Assembly: GCA_013822735.1 (NCBI GenBank)
Contig: PNKZ01000008.1
Location: 1-64,000 of the forward strand
Direction: 5' to 3'
Origin: Pirellula sp.
GTDB lineage: Bacteria > Planctomycetota > Planctomycetia > Pirellulales > PNKZ01
Length of the DNA: 64,000 nucleotides
The notes under the pieces: generated by a model
Seen by the model: only the letters and a program-made list of their open reading frames with translations
Told to the model about the DNA's origin: nothing
Databases searched by the model: none
In this document: positions 26,150-35,072 of the stretch, one piece after another
Position numbering within the stretch: position 1 is the stretch's first letter
How the letters are laid out: every line of letters starts with the position of its first letter
Program-made: the position numbers and the translations under genes

Positions 26150-28228
26150 TTATTTTGCCGACATCAGTTGTACGGCATCCACAATTACGTGCCCTTGCGT
26201 GCCCGTCGTTTCGACGACCAGCAGGGCCGGCTTGTCGGAACCAAACTCAAGCACGGCGAGTTTATGGAACATGCCGTCGATTTCCGGCGGCTTCTTCTGA
26301 TTGACTGTGTAACGATGTTCACCGTCGGCCGCCGTCACGGTTACCGGAACATTCGTCGCACGGTTGCCCAAGGACGTGTACGCCAGGCGCACTTCGTATT
26401 TGCCGGCCTTCGGCACGGCGATGGTAAACGTAACGCTTTTCTTCCCCTTATCGGCGTCTTCGTCGTGCAGGTACCCCTTGCCGACATAGCCGCGCACCGT
26501 GTGCCCCTCGGTCCAATCGCCGACCAATTCTGCTTGGTCGCCGTCGACGACGATGCCCGGCAACGATTCCGCAGCAGCACCGCGATATGGTTTCGGGCCG
26601 GTCCATTCGAGGATTTGATTGTCGGCCTCAAGGCGTGCCCGGAGTTTACCGTAATCGATGGCCTGCACATCGCAGCCGGCGTCGAGAGCCAACACCGCGG
26701 CCGTGGCGCTCGATTGCCCGAGCACCATGAAGACCGGCTCCATGCGAATGCTACCGTAGGCGATGTGTGAAGCCGCGAGACAAACGGGCACGAACAAGTT
26801 CGCACATTCCGCGCGGCGCGGCACGATCGACTTATACGAAATGGAATACGGAGCGAAGCCGCCGACCTGGACGTCCCCCTCGTTCCGCGCGTAGCCGTCT
26901 TGAATGTAGCGCTGTACGTTGTGGGAATCCATCGTGTAGGCCGCGAGCCCCACGGGATCGTCGACCGTGCGGTCGCCGCGGCAATTGTGTTCGGTCATGA
27001 CGTAGTCGGAAATCATGCGCCGCGCTTCGCGCACATAGAGTTGATGCGGCCAGCCGCCGTTGTCGACGAATTCGTCCTTTGCGAGCCCCCACTTGCTCAC
27101 TTGCTCGCGAATCTTCTGCGGCACGCGCTCGTCGTTGGCGAGGAACCAGCACCAGCCTTGCTGATATTGTTCGTGCTCCTTCCAGATGGCGGCGCGGGTC
27201 GCATAGTCGCCGTCGGGATAGTCGTAGTTCATACCGATGTTATCGCTGGAGAACGCGCCGCGATTGTTCGTGTCGGTCTTGCGATTGGGCATGGCGGAAG
27301 GCGCGCCGAGGCCGTCCCATTGCCCGGCGACGATTGTTCGCAAGGCGAGCTCGTAGCGCAAAGGGTCGTAGCCGGCCGGCTTCGGAAACGGGATCCGGTT
27401 CGTCGGCACGTCGGTGAGGCACATGCGAAAGTTGTAGGCCTGCACGCGCTTGTCGCCCGATCCCTGCTCGCCCGGCGAACCGGCATGAACGCCCGGCAGT
27501 ACGCCGCTCGTCGGGTCGCCGGGCTTCACATAGGGATCGACGGGCACGGAGAACTGGTGCGACTTCAGGCCGAGCTGCACGCCGTTGATCGTTTCCTGAT
27601 AGACCGAGTTCGCTTCCCGGCCCACGTGATAGGCAACGCCGGCCTCGGCCATCAGGTCCCCTTCGTACGTGGCGTCGATGAACATGCCGCCTGCGAAGGT
27701 GGTGCCGTCTTCCATCTTGATTTGTGCAATACGGGCGCCGTCTTTGACGACGCCCGACTTCAGGTCGAGCCGGCGGCCTTCCACGAGTTCGACGTGCGCC
27801 TCGGCCAGCATCTCGCGATAGATCGCTTCCGCCACGCGGGGCTCGAAGGTCCACATGGTGTCTTCTTGCGGCGTTCCTCGGCCGCGAAGTTTCCAGTATT
27901 CGTCGGGCGTTTGCACCGTCCACGACGCAGGCTTCTGATAGTAGGCGTGAATGCGTTTGTAGAACTCGCGCGAAATGCCGCCGATCGCTCCTTTGTTGCC
28001 GATGTCGGTAGCACCTAGCCCGCCGGACGTGAGCCCGCCGACGTGTTTCGTCGGCTCGATCAGGACGACCGATTTGCCGAGCCGAGCCGTTTGCACGGCG
28101 GCCGCGATGCCGCCGCTGGTGCCGCCGTAAACGACGACGTCGAAGCGAGCCGGCTCCGCGGCGGAAAGCAGGGCGTTTGCCGCAAGCATGGGAACGGCGA
28201 GAAGCGATACCAGCGAGTTACGAGACAT
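26150..28228 (-). CDS. Secreted FAD-dependent oxidoreductase with golvesin-like C-terminal domain
   Basis: From ATG 28228 the product is 692 aa with a signal peptide (VSLLAVPMLAANALLSAAEP). Residues of about 27-60 are an FAD-binding Rossmann fold (FDVVVYGGTSGGIAAAVQTA, then IEPTKHVGGLTSGGLGATDI), matching the FAD-dependent oxidoreductase family related to xanthan lyase. The C-terminal 130 residues (from about 565) resemble the golvesin/xanthan-lyase-type beta-sandwich (VPKAGKYEVRLAYTSLGNRA, VIVDAVQLM). This layout is frequent in planctomycetes, where a role in polysaccharide use is assumed but unproven. Its stop is 81 bp downstream of the small membrane protein gene start. The longer frame to 28309 is not needed, since the signal peptide begins at 28228. 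Confidence 0.92.
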   Translation of the reverse strand: MSRNSLVSLLAVPMLAANALLSAAEPARFDVVVYGGTSGGIAAAVQTARLGKSVVLIEPTKHVGGLTSGGLGATDIGNKGAIGGISREFYKRIHAYYQKPASWTVQTPDEYWKLRGRGTPQEDTMWTFEPRVAEAIYREMLAEAHVELVEGRRLDLKSGVVKDGARIAQIKMEDGTTFAGGMFIDATYEGDLMAEAGVAYHVGREANSVYQETINGVQLGLKSHQFSVPVDPYVKPGDPTSGVLPGVHAGSPGEQGSGDKRVQAYNFRMCLTDVPTNRIPFPKPAGYDPLRYELALRTIVAGQWDGLGAPSAMPNRKTDTNNRGAFSSDNIGMNYDYPDGDYATRAAIWKEHEQYQQGWCWFLANDERVPQKIREQVSKWGLAKDEFVDNGGWPHQLYVREARRMISDYVMTEHNCRGDRTVDDPVGLAAYTMDSHNVQRYIQDGYARNEGDVQVGGFAPYSISYKSIVPRRAECANLFVPVCLAASHIAYGSIRMEPVFMVLGQSSATAAVLALDAGCDVQAIDYGKLRARLEADNQILEWTGPKPYRGAAAESLPGIVVDGDQAELVGDWTEGHTVRGYVGKGYLHDEDADKGKKSVTFTIAVPKAGKYEVRLAYTSLGNRATNVPVTVTAADGEHRYTVNQKKPPEIDGMFHKLAVLEFGSDKPALLVVETTGTQGHVIVDAVQLMSAK

Positions 28229-28365
28229 AACAGGTTTCCAGCAGTAATCGGGAGCGACGGGGGGCGACGAGCGGAGGCCTATCGTAGCCTGGGGGATAAC
28301 GAGCGGCAAACCTTTGAGAGGGGGCGTCTGAATTCATGCATCCGAGCGATTCGACCTTCGCGATG

Positions 28366-28550
28366 ATCGTCGTAAGTCAGTCGGGTGAAACAAGACTTAC
28401 GACGATGTCGCAAAACACTCTGCGCAGATAACTCCCGCTATCTGCGCACCCCTTGTGGGTTTTGGGGTTGTGCGCAGATAGCTCGAATTATCTGCGCACC
28501 GTGCGAGAAGTCGGCGACGTAAGTGAAGAACTCTTTGCGCGACTTACGGC
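28366..28550. repeat. Cluster of four hairpins with GTAAGT and TGCGCA stems
   Basis: In order: ATCGTCGTAAGTC 28366-28378 / GACTTACGACGAT 28394-28406 (13-bp perfect stem); TGCGCAGATA 28421-28430 / TATCTGCGCA 28439-28448; TGCGCAGATA 28471-28480 / TATCTGCGCA 28489-28498; and an imperfect pair, CGACGTAAGT near 28515 with ACTTACGGCG near 28541. The two TGCGCA stems are identical with different loops. The block lies between two divergently ending genes. The region 35238-35383 shows the same two stem types. Confidence 0.8.
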
Positions 28551-28666
28551 GATTTGTCGGCGTGAAGTTGAGCGCGAGCCCTACCGGAAACGTCGCCGTC
28601 TCGGACCATCTCGCAACGTACCGCTAAGGAGACGCAACCGCAAGGAAGGATTTGGCCGGCCGCGCG

Positions 28667-29917
28667 TTACGTTTGGAAATCGGCGACGTTGCGCCCGCGA
28701 TGGTAGACGCGCCCGATTGTCGCCGGACCTTGCAACAACGCAGCGCACGGTTCCGATTCGCAAGCGCCTTCTTGGAAAACGACGAAGTCGGCCCGTTTGC
28801 CGGGCGTGAGCGAGCCGACTTCCGCGGCGAGGCCGAGAGCTTGGGCGCCGTCCAGCGTGCCGAGTTGCAAAATACGTTCGGGCGAGAGCATAGGAAACTG
28901 ACGGGCCGTGTGTCGCATCTCTTCGAGCAGGCTCAAGTCGGGATTGGTGCAGCGTCCGTCGGTACCGAGCGCCACCGAAGCGCCGCGCTCGAGCAACTTC
29001 GGCAGCGGGTGCGGCGGATGGTTGAAGTAGTCGTGCGTCCGCGGGCAGTAGACCGTCGTGAGGCGCTCGGCGTGCGCGGCGAGGTAATCGATCTCGTCGT
29101 CGGCCAGGTAGTTGCCGTGGATCACCAGCGCGCGATGCACTTTCGTCAACGTGCGCAAATAATCGAGCGGGCGCGTGCCAAGCGCGATTGCCGTCGGGTC
29201 CCATGCGCCGAGCGTGCGCATGTAGTCGACCATCGGTCCGTCGCCGGTCGCCAGAAGCTGCAACTCTTCGCGCGATTCGGCCAAGTGAAAGGCCAGCGGC
29301 ACGCGTGCTCCCGCCGAGGCCGGCACCGCCGCCTCCAGCAGAGCGGGGCGGATCGTATACGGTGCGTGCGGGCTAATACCGCGGCGAACGCGCGCGTCGT
29401 CGGAGTGTTTCGCCAAGTGCTCCGCGAGCCTTTCGGCCTGTGCGGCGGCGCGAGCTTCGGAGAGGCCGATCAACTCGATAAACGAGGTGACGTCGAGGTC
29501 TGCCGGCGGCTCTTCGAGCAAGAGCGACGGCAAGCACGATGCGATGTCGCCGAGCGTGGTCGTGCCCGTACGAAGCGACTCTTTCAGGCCGGCAAAAGTG
29601 GCGCCGCGCGCATCGAACTCCGGCGCGCGGCGGTACTCCAACACGTTCATGATCCAATCGGGGAACGCCATGCCCCGTTCGCCGAGCGGCGCGCTGAGCC
29701 CGCTGAATTCCAAGTGGGCGTGCGCGTTGACGAAGCCGGGAGTGATGACGGCGTCGCCGTACTCGACGCGCCGGCCCGTCGCCACTTGCTCGGCGGCCCC
29801 CACGGCGAGAATCCGCTCACCTTGTACGACGACGCAACCGCGTTCGACGGCAGGCCGGTCGACCGGCACAATCCAGCGAGCACAATGACTTACGACGTCG
29901 TTGCCGGGTTCACGCAT
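28667..29917 (-). CDS. Amidohydrolase family deaminase
   Basis: This 416-aa protein is a metal-dependent amidohydrolase: VITPGFVNAHAHLEFSGL supplies the first metal ligands (HxH), SPHAPYTIRPALL and AFHLAESREEL the middle residues, VIHGNYL the His and VALGTDGRCTNPDLSLLEEM the catalytic Asp. The closing SLTPGKRADFVVF is the usual edge motif. It fits the SsnA/ATZ/TRZ/guanine deaminase branch. Because many planctomycetes use the futalosine pathway for menaquinone, aminodeoxyfutalosine deaminase is one possibility, but nothing in the window proves it. There is no signal peptide. The start ATG 29917 lies 118 bp downstream of the vWA gene stop, on the same strand. Confidence 0.9.
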   Translation of the reverse strand: MREPGNDVVSHCARWIVPVDRPAVERGCVVVQGERILAVGAAEQVATGRRVEYGDAVITPGFVNAHAHLEFSGLSAPLGERGMAFPDWIMNVLEYRRAPEFDARGATFAGLKESLRTGTTTLGDIASCLPSLLLEEPPADLDVTSFIELIGLSEARAAAQAERLAEHLAKHSDDARVRRGISPHAPYTIRPALLEAAVPASAGARVPLAFHLAESREELQLLATGDGPMVDYMRTLGAWDPTAIALGTRPLDYLRTLTKVHRALVIHGNYLADDEIDYLAAHAERLTTVYCPRTHDYFNHPPHPLPKLLERGASVALGTDGRCTNPDLSLLEEMRHTARQFPMLSPERILQLGTLDGAQALGLAAEVGSLTPGKRADFVVFQEGACESEPCAALLQGPATIGRVYHRGRNVADFQT

Positions 29918-30035
29918 GAAATGGAATCGGTTCGGCCGGCAGAGGGGAAACGAAAACAGGCTGCCGGGCTTGGGAGCGCGGCAGCCTGTCGTAATGAGTC
30001 AACTCGTGCGAGTGAGCGACGGCTAGTCGGGCAAC

Positions 30036-32018
30036 TTAATACTTAGGAACCTTGATGCCGCGGCTGCGCGGGTCTTCGAAGTCTTCGTGCAGTTCGATGC
30101 CGTAGCCGCGGCCAAGTTCTTCCGTGGCGCGCCAGGCCCACGGTGTTCCGGCGTATTCCTTTTGGATTTCGCGGAAGAGAGCGTCGGCCTTGTCACGCGT
30201 GGCCGCCGTCACGTCGGGCTTCAGCAAACGCTTCACCGTGCCGACGTCCCAACCGTTGGTCGGACGGGCGGGGCCGAGCGGATTCTTAATGGCCTTAGGC
30301 GTCTTGATGAATTCGGCCAGGTACCAGCCGTATTCTTGCAAGCGGGCCTGATAGGAAATCGTTTGGGCGTAGATCAGATCGTAGTTGGCTCGCCAACGCG
30401 GGCTCTTTTCGCGAGCACGATGCGAGGCGACCGACTCCAGCGCCTTTTGGGCTTCGCCCAAGTAGACGATAAGGTCTTGCGCCTTCTTCATGTTGGCCGT
30501 GGCTTCCTGAGCAAACCGGGCCGGCTCGATCGGGTATTGATCGGTCTTCACTTCGACGCGCGATCCCTTGCTACCCGATTGGTACGGGTTCAAATCGGAA
30601 ATCACCTTGAAGATCATCTGACGGAACGGCGACTTGTCGCGGTCGGACATGTAGTCGTTACGAGCACTCAGATCCGGCAAGAACGGACGCATCGCATCGG
30701 CATCGTACGCAATGTCGGCACGACGACCGACCAATTGCACTTCCGGGCTCGGCAACATGAAGAAGATACCGCCGGTCTGACGCGCGACACGCGATTGCTC
30801 GTAAGGACCGAAGCCGCTCGGGAAGGCGTCCCAACGGCGATGGAAGCCGTTGATTTGCAATTGTTCCGGCTGCGGAGTTTCCGGACCGCGGTCGATCGGA
30901 ATCCAGTGAGCCTGCTTGAATTCGTCGAGCCAACGCATGCGGGCGTACGGGTAGCCGAAGACCGATTCACGGCCGAGCACGTAGACCTTGACGTTCGCTT
31001 GCTTGAGCAACTGGATGGTCGATTCGAGTTGTGCGATGTTCGAGTTCATGTCGCCGCTTTCGTCGGTGACCATGATGATCGCCATTTGGCGATTGCCCGA
31101 GGTGGCGACCTTTTGATAGTTGGCCACACAGAACTGCAGGGCTTCACATTGCATTTCGAAACCGGAAGGATCGTTCGGCACGGCCTTAACGGCGGCCATG
31201 ATCTCTTCCGGCTTGTAGGTCGGCGTCGGCGTGTGGTTGAGCGACTTGGCGCCGTAGCTCACGACGCCGGTAAGTAGAGCGTCGTCCTTGGCGGCCGAAG
31301 AAAGCCCGAGTTCTTGATAAACGCGATCCACGCGGCCCATGACCTCTTCACGGTCGTCTTGCATACTTTCCGATTGGTCGAAGGCCCAAACCACGATGAC
31401 CTTACGCTTGGCGAGCATGTTCAAGATTTCTTGCGTCATGCGATCCATGGCGTCGCCATAGCCTTCGCTGGCGGCGAGACCTTCGCCCAGCGTACCTTCC
31501 GGCACTGCGGCGGCGAACGTGCTGCCCGACTGCGTGAAGACGTTGACGGCGCCGACATCGACGCGAACCGCCGTGGGGCGATTGACCACCGTGGTATTCA
31601 GCTTCGGCGCGGTGACGGCCGACGAAATGGCGCCTTGCACGCCGACCGTGGCCGAAGCCGACGAGCTGGTGCTCGACACCGCATTGAGCGAAGTCGAGGG
31701 GGTAATCTTCTGATCGAGCTTCTGCGTGATCTCTTCTTGCTCGCGCGGCGGCTCTACCGAAGATTCAATGATTTGAACCTTCGGCTTCTCGACGTACGGG
31801 GTCATCATCAAGCCGAGCAACAAGAGGAGCGCGAGATGCACCACCATCGAGCTGCCGCCGGCGGCGAGACCCCAAACCACATTGCGACCCAGACGTGGAC
31901 TATCGTCCGCCACTTCCTCTTCCGCTTCCTCCGCGGCGGCCTGCGATTCAGGCGTCGCGTTCTTGCCGGCGGCTTGAGCCTTCTTGGCTGGTTCGGCAGG
32001 GGCGGGTCGTTCGGCCAC
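30036..32018 (-). CDS. Membrane-anchored von Willebrand factor A domain protein
   Basis: This 660-aa protein has a charged N-terminal cytoplasmic part (Ala/Glu-rich, residues 1-45), one TM helix (NVVWGLAAGGSSMVVHLALL..., about 45-72) and a linker. A vWA domain then covers about 205-400, with MIDAS start VIVVWAFDQSESMQDDREEV (DxSxS) and later AIIMVTDESGDMNSNIAQLE. The rest is uncharacterised. VWA domains bind partner proteins via a metal ion, so this is a surface- or periplasm-facing binding protein. It resembles planctomycete vWA proteins found near envelope systems. A further 630 bp before the next gene upstream carry no reading frame. Confidence 0.85.
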   Translation of the reverse strand: MAERPAPAEPAKKAQAAGKNATPESQAAAEEAEEEVADDSPRLGRNVVWGLAAGGSSMVVHLALLLLLGLMMTPYVEKPKVQIIESSVEPPREQEEITQKLDQKITPSTSLNAVSSTSSSASATVGVQGAISSAVTAPKLNTTVVNRPTAVRVDVGAVNVFTQSGSTFAAAVPEGTLGEGLAASEGYGDAMDRMTQEILNMLAKRKVIVVWAFDQSESMQDDREEVMGRVDRVYQELGLSSAAKDDALLTGVVSYGAKSLNHTPTPTYKPEEIMAAVKAVPNDPSGFEMQCEALQFCVANYQKVATSGNRQMAIIMVTDESGDMNSNIAQLESTIQLLKQANVKVYVLGRESVFGYPYARMRWLDEFKQAHWIPIDRGPETPQPEQLQINGFHRRWDAFPSGFGPYEQSRVARQTGGIFFMLPSPEVQLVGRRADIAYDADAMRPFLPDLSARNDYMSDRDKSPFRQMIFKVISDLNPYQSGSKGSRVEVKTDQYPIEPARFAQEATANMKKAQDLIVYLGEAQKALESVASHRAREKSPRWRANYDLIYAQTISYQARLQEYGWYLAEFIKTPKAIKNPLGPARPTNGWDVGTVKRLLKPDVTAATRDKADALFREIQKEYAGTPWAWRATEELGRGYGIELHEDFEDPRSRGIKVPKY

Positions 32019-32648
32019 GGAACACCTCTTGATGCTCTAAAGGGCTAGGCGATTGCGGCTAGTGTGTTGGATTCAAAAACCGACAAAAAACACGTCCGAC
32101 ATGGACACTGACGGGGTAATCAAACGCGCTTGATTCGACGGATTGACGTCGAAAAACTATCACAACCTTGCCCCGCTCAAGCGGCATCCAGTCTACCGAC
32201 CCAAGTCGAGACGAGTCAATTCTTTAACGATCTTTTTGCGTTCGGCCGGGCCGGGCGGTCGACGACCGTCTCGGCCGGAATGTGGCGGCGCGCCGCCGGG
32301 AGCCTCCACGCCGGTACATTCGGATCGGGCCGCGGTAGTTATTCCCGACTTGCCGCAGGGCGAATCGGCCCGGCGCGGCGGCCAAACCGCGACCATCGGT
32401 TTGCCGCAATTTCGGCCGTTCCATCGGGAACTCTCATCCTTAAGGCGCCGCCTGGTCGCGGGAACCTCGCTGCGCTCGACCGAACCAACCAGTCGATTCG
32501 CCAACATCGCTCGCCACGCCGCGGATTTTCCTTTTCCACCGGCTCGCTGCGCCAGATCTCCCTGCTAAAATCCCGCCGTCGGGGCGAGCCCGTCCGCCCA
32601 TTCGCGTTGCATTTTCAGCCGGCCCCAACTTTCCGTGGAGAGCATGAA
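32019..32648. other. Non-coding stretch between divergent vWA and YbjN-like genes
   Basis: Long frames here are low-complexity Arg/Pro/Ser shadows with no protein-like pattern and no good start. The stretch contains promoters for both neighbours at most. I see no tRNA or recognisable RNA family. Confidence 0.4.
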
Positions 32649-33167
32649 ATGAATCGCCACAGCAGCCGCTGCTTCGCGCCCGCCCGAACCGTCGGCCTCA
32701 TGATTCTCTTCGCCTCCACGTTCATAGGCTCCTCGGCAACCGCCGCAGACGATGACGACAAACCCGCCGCTTCCAAGGCCCCCGTTTCAAAGTCGCCCAT
32801 CATCGCCACGCTCAACGTCGACCAGATCTTCAAGGTCATGCACGACGAAGGGTACGCCGTCGAAAAGTCGGAAGACGGCTTCGTGAAGTGGAAAATCGAA
32901 GGCCTGAAGACCGTGATGTTCGTCGCCAAAGACTCCAAGTCGATCCAATTCTACGCCTCCTTCACCGACGGCAACGCCACGCTCAAAAAAGTGAACGAGT
33001 GGAACAAGAACAAGAAGTACTCCCGCTCCTATCTCAACGACGACGGCGAGCCCTGCCTCGAACTCGATCTCGACCTCGAAGGGGGCGTCACCGAAGCCCG
33101 CATCGTCGACTTCCTCTCCACTTGTCGCATCTCCCTCGACGGCTGGTACAACGACGTCGTGAAGTAG
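32649..33167 (+). CDS. Secreted YbjN-domain protein
   Basis: The 172-aa product from ATG 32649 begins with a signal peptide (VGLMILFASTFIGSSATAAD). A YbjN-type domain follows at about residues 50-165 (LNVDQIFKVMHDEGYAVEKS, FYASFTDGNATLKKVNEWNK, ARIVDFLSTCRISLDGWYND). YbjN-domain proteins are associated with type III secretion chaperone-like folds and stress phenotypes, but this copy is exported and its role is unknown. The frame upstream of 32649 is not protein-like. GAGAGCATGAA gives a reasonable ribosome-binding context just before the start. Confidence 0.85.
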   Translation: MNRHSSRCFAPARTVGLMILFASTFIGSSATAADDDDKPAASKAPVSKSPIIATLNVDQIFKVMHDEGYAVEKSEDGFVKWKIEGLKTVMFVAKDSKSIQFYASFTDGNATLKKVNEWNKNKKYSRSYLNDDGEPCLELDLDLEGGVTEARIVDFLSTCRISLDGWYNDVVK

Positions 33168-33250
33168 CGGTTCGCGGCGAGCGGCGAGCGATGAGCGTCG
33201 AGCCATATGGCCGACCTGCCTGCGGTTTTTTCTTCTCTGCTGTCGCCGAT

Positions 33251-33289
33251 GTCGTTCCTCCCGAAGACGAGCTCCGGGGCTAAATTATT
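33251..33289. repeat. CTCCGGGGCTAAA palindromic repeat, copy 3
   Basis: GTCGTTCCTCCCGAAGACGA followed by GCTCCGGGGCTAAATTATT. It lies between the YbjN-like and SRPBCC genes and differs from copy 1 at a few positions. Confidence 0.7.
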
Positions 33290-33330
33290 CCCCACTGCCG
33301 CCAAGCGCCTAACGCCTGCCGCATTCTGCC

Positions 33331-33789
33331 ATGTCCTCTCACATCCCTTTTGCCGCCGATCGCGAATTCGTCCACGTGCGGGTCTTCGACGCCTCGCCGC
33401 AGCAGATCTTCCGCGCCTTCGAGCCCGACCATCTCGCGCGCTGGTGGGGCCCCGAGGGCTTTACCAACACGATCCACTCTCTCTCGTTCACTGTCGGCGG
33501 CCGCTGGGTCTACACCATGCACGGTCCCAAAGGCACGAACTACGACAACGAATGCGAGTTCGTCGAGATCCTGCCGCCGCAGCGCATCGTTCTGCGGCAC
33601 CTGCTTCCGGTCCACACCTTTGAACTCTCGTTCACGCTCAAGCCGCTGGCAGACGGCCGACAAACCGAGCTCACCTGGATTCAACGCTTCGACACCAAAG
33701 AGGAAGCCGACCGCGTCCGCGCCTTCGTCCCCACGGCCAACGAGCAAAACCTCGACCGCCTCGGCGAAGAGTTGAAACGCATCCACTAG
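33331..33789 (+). CDS. SRPBCC (AHSA1/START-like) family protein
   Basis: This 152-aa protein with no signal peptide fits the AHSA1-type SRPBCC fold: REFVHVRVFDASPQQIFRAF at the start, then the family sequence DHLARWWGPEGFTNT, FEFTVGGRWVYTMHGPKGTN-like region and HTFELSFTLKPLADGRQTEL. Such proteins bind hydrophobic ligands or Hsp90 in other phyla. No ligand can be assigned. ATG 33331 follows a normal context; the repeats at 33251 and 33794 flank the gene on both sides. Confidence 0.88.
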   Translation: MSSHIPFAADREFVHVRVFDASPQQIFRAFEPDHLARWWGPEGFTNTIHSLSFTVGGRWVYTMHGPKGTNYDNECEFVEILPPQRIVLRHLLPVHTFELSFTLKPLADGRQTELTWIQRFDTKEEADRVRAFVPTANEQNLDRLGEELKRIH

Positions 33790-33793
33790 TCGC

Positions 33794-33833
33794 AATGCGC
33801 ACTCTCCCGGAGACCAGCTCCGGGGCGAAATGA
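33794..33833. repeat. CTCCGGGGCTAAA palindromic repeat, copy 4
   Basis: AATGCGCACTCTCCCGGAGA followed by CCAGCTCCGGGGCGAAATGA, immediately after the SRPBCC stop codon. This is the closest relative of copy 1. Confidence 0.75.
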
Positions 33834-33860
33834 CTCTGCTCTCTCCTCCCGCTCCGGTCT

Positions 33861-34988
33861 TCAGTCTCCAGTCTCCGGTCTTCTCTGTTCCCCCGCTTCT
33901 CTCCGCACATACTCCTGAAATGCGAAGATCAGTTCCTCGCGAATGCTGATCGTCCCCTGAAACGGGCTCGCCTTCAGCCCTCGATGCAGCGCCGGATAAA
34001 TCCGCGCGTCTTCGCGCAGCACCTGCCGAATCACCAGCTTCTTGAGCCAACCCCAGAAAGCCGTGATCCTGCGCGTGACGAACGTTTCGCGCGCCGCCTT
34101 TAAGATGAAGAGCCGCACCGTTAGCTTGCACGACTCCGCTCCCGTCGGCATCACGTCCATCACCTGCATCATCGCGTCGATCGGAATCAAGAAGAGATTC
34201 GGAAACACGTGGTCGAGCCGGTAGCGATCGGGATTCCGGTCCGGCTCCAGCCGCGGCATCAGCAGGTTGAAGAGCTGCCGATAAATGCCCGGCACTACGA
34301 TCGGCGCATGCATCACCGTCGATCGCGGATAGATCTCGTGCGTGATCTGCTCCGGCGCCCCGTAACGCACCAGCGTATGCGGATGCACAATCGGCACATG
34401 GTACGACTCGATCGTATTCTCGACCACGACCTTCCAATTCACGGCGAAGTCGTAACTCCACGAAGCGTAGTGCCGCCATCGCTCCGCCGGGAAACGGTCG
34501 CAGACCGCCGTCGCCGCCGCGCCGAGGTGCTCCGGCAGGTCCTGCGCGCCGTCGTCGAGACACACCAAGACCAAAGGTCCGCGCGTCGCTACGCGAAACG
34601 GCTTCAGCAGCTCCGGCCCGCCCGGCAACGGCCGAAAGCTCTGCGCGTCGGGAATGTAGCCGGTGCTGCCGTCGGCCTTGTACTCCCAGCCGTGGTACTG
34701 GCATTTCAGTTTCGGGCTGTTGCCATGCCTGCAATGCGTCAGCTGGGCATGCCGATGCGTGCACACATTGAGAAACGCCCGCAACTCGCCCGCGAAGTTC
34801 CGCACGATCACCGGCTGCCCGAGAATCTCCGCCGTCACAAAATCGCCGTCGCGCGCCAGTTCGGCCGTCGTGGCAATCAGGTGCCAAGCCGGCCCGAACA
34901 ACCGCTCAAACTCTCGGCCGTATTGCTCCGGGCAAGAGTATGCCGACGGCGGCAAGAGATGCGGCAGCGATTGTGTATTTTGAAACAT
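33861..34988 (-). CDS. Rieske [2Fe-2S] ring-hydroxylating oxygenase alpha subunit-like protein
   Basis: The 375-aa product (ATG 34988; a TTG at 35003 is also in frame) has a Rieske centre CTHRHAQLTHCRHGNSP...CQYH: CxH, then 17 residues, then CxxH, at about 82-104. The C-terminal domain has the mononuclear iron site sequence VENTIESYHVPIVHPHTL (about 190-207). These are the hallmarks of the alpha subunit of Rieske oxygenases. No beta subunit, ferredoxin or reductase gene is nearby, so electron supply must come from elsewhere. The last residues (RPETGD) are coded by a GAAGACCGGAGACTGGAGAC tandem repeat that supplies the stop codon. Confidence 0.9.
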   Translation of the reverse strand: MFQNTQSLPHLLPPSAYSCPEQYGREFERLFGPAWHLIATTAELARDGDFVTAEILGQPVIVRNFAGELRAFLNVCTHRHAQLTHCRHGNSPKLKCQYHGWEYKADGSTGYIPDAQSFRPLPGGPELLKPFRVATRGPLVLVCLDDGAQDLPEHLGAAATAVCDRFPAERWRHYASWSYDFAVNWKVVVENTIESYHVPIVHPHTLVRYGAPEQITHEIYPRSTVMHAPIVVPGIYRQLFNLLMPRLEPDRNPDRYRLDHVFPNLFLIPIDAMMQVMDVMPTGAESCKLTVRLFILKAARETFVTRRITAFWGWLKKLVIRQVLREDARIYPALHRGLKASPFQGTISIREELIFAFQEYVRREAGEQRRPETGD

Positions 34989-35072
34989 ACGCCCGGCGGT
35001 CAAACCTAAGAAGTGTCACGTCGATCCGCGATCCATCGTAATCACCGCCGCGGTTTACTGCGCGCCAGGCAC

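Noticed and set aside
28421-28498. CRISPR-like repeat pair (TGCGCAGATA units)
   Set aside because: Only two units, each a self-complementary hairpin with a 22-bp spacer and no cas genes; better explained as structured repeats.
28652-30046. 464-aa plus-strand frame
   Set aside because: Antisense to the amidohydrolase, whose metal ligands are clear on the minus strand.
33280-34887. 535-aa minus-strand frame
   Set aside because: It overlaps the Rieske gene in another frame and crosses repeats; motifs belong to the Rieske frame only.
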